A stretch of 6,449 nt of DNA from Clostridia bacterium (lineage in GTDB: Bacteria > Bacillota_E > RBS10-35 > JAJYVN01). The stretch covers positions 1 to 6,449 of the forward strand of contig DAHWHT010000057.1 in the NCBI GenBank assembly GCA_027335515.1, given 5' to 3'. Shown piece after piece: positions 6,335-6,449 of this stretch (position 1 is its first letter; each line of letters starts with the position of its first letter). The notes below the pieces were generated by a model, which was not told where the DNA came from, searched no databases, and saw only the letters and a list, made by a program, of their open reading frames with translations. Both the position numbers and the translations under genes were made by a program.

Positions 6335-6449
6335 GTGCGCCAATTGGTCCTGGCTTTCGGCGCCTGGCTCTGGTCGTGGTGGGTGGCCGGAGGTGCCGCC
6401 TGGCTGCTCTTTTTCGCCGTCGAGCTCGGCGCGGCCCGGCGCGGCGTCC
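6335..6449 (+). CDS. Start of a membrane protein gene, truncated by the window edge
   Basis: From GTG 6335 the plus strand reads 38 codons without a stop to the end of the window. The peptide opens MRQLVLAFGAWLWSWWVAGG and continues AAWLLFFAVEL before a basic stretch (ARRG, 34-37 or so). The roughly 30 hydrophobic residues with four tryptophans, followed by arginines, look like one or two N-terminal membrane segments. A G run lies 7 nt upstream. The gene is divergent from the nucleotidyltransferase-like gene, so the region between them should hold promoters for both. Too little is visible to name a family; a long signal anchor is also possible. Confidence 0.55.
   Translation, partial: MRQLVLAFGAWLWSWWVAGGAAWLLFFAVELGAARRGV

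Noticed and set aside
6146..6343. N-terminal extension of the nucleotidyltransferase-like protein to TTG 6343
   Set aside because: The extra 66 residues are Arg/Pro-rich without family resemblance and would overlap the divergent membrane-protein gene.

Overview
The window is 6.4 kb of very GC-rich, densely coding bacterial DNA. It holds five complete or near-complete genes and the start of a sixth. I see no rRNA, tRNA, CRISPR array, insertion sequence or phage gene. The high GC, GTG/TTG starts and G-run ribosome binding sites fit a high-GC, probably environmental, bacterium. The pairing of a divergent NagB-like protein with a metal-dependent amidohydrolase made me think of Planctomycetota or Armatimonadota, but this is a weak inference and the sequence does not fix the phylum.

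Left part, plus strand (37-1649): a glucosamine-6-phosphate isomerase/deaminase (NagB) family protein overlaps by ATGA with a COG2159-type amidohydrolase, so the two are probably translationally coupled. The NagB-like protein keeps the fold and several motifs but has changed residues at three positions important in E. coli NagB, so its substrate or chemistry may differ. Together they look like a small carbohydrate or lactone catabolic module whose upstream part lies outside the window.

Middle and right, minus strand (6145 down to 1709): three genes read leftwards. First is a nucleotidyltransferase-fold protein with an atypical metal-binding motif. Second is a DUF255/YyaL/SPATA20-type thioredoxin-fold plus (alpha/alpha)6-barrel protein. 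Third is a GabD-type succinate-semialdehyde/aldehyde dehydrogenase. The gaps are 39 and 111 bp, so the first two are likely one transcript and the third may be. The dehydrogenase ends 59 bp from the amidohydrolase, so the two groups converge on a short GC-rich hairpin.

Right edge (6146-6449): a divergent intergenic region of about 190 bp leads into a plus-strand gene starting at GTG 6335 that encodes a Trp-rich membrane segment and runs off the window. Its leader can be drawn as a long interrupted hairpin whose 3' arm could instead pair with the ribosome binding site. This is a candidate cis-regulatory RNA, but chance pairing in such GC-rich DNA is a real alternative.

The points most worth following are the altered NagB active site, the recurring G-run ribosome binding sites 7-8 nt before starts, the degenerate nucleotidyltransferase, and the switch-like leader at the right edge.
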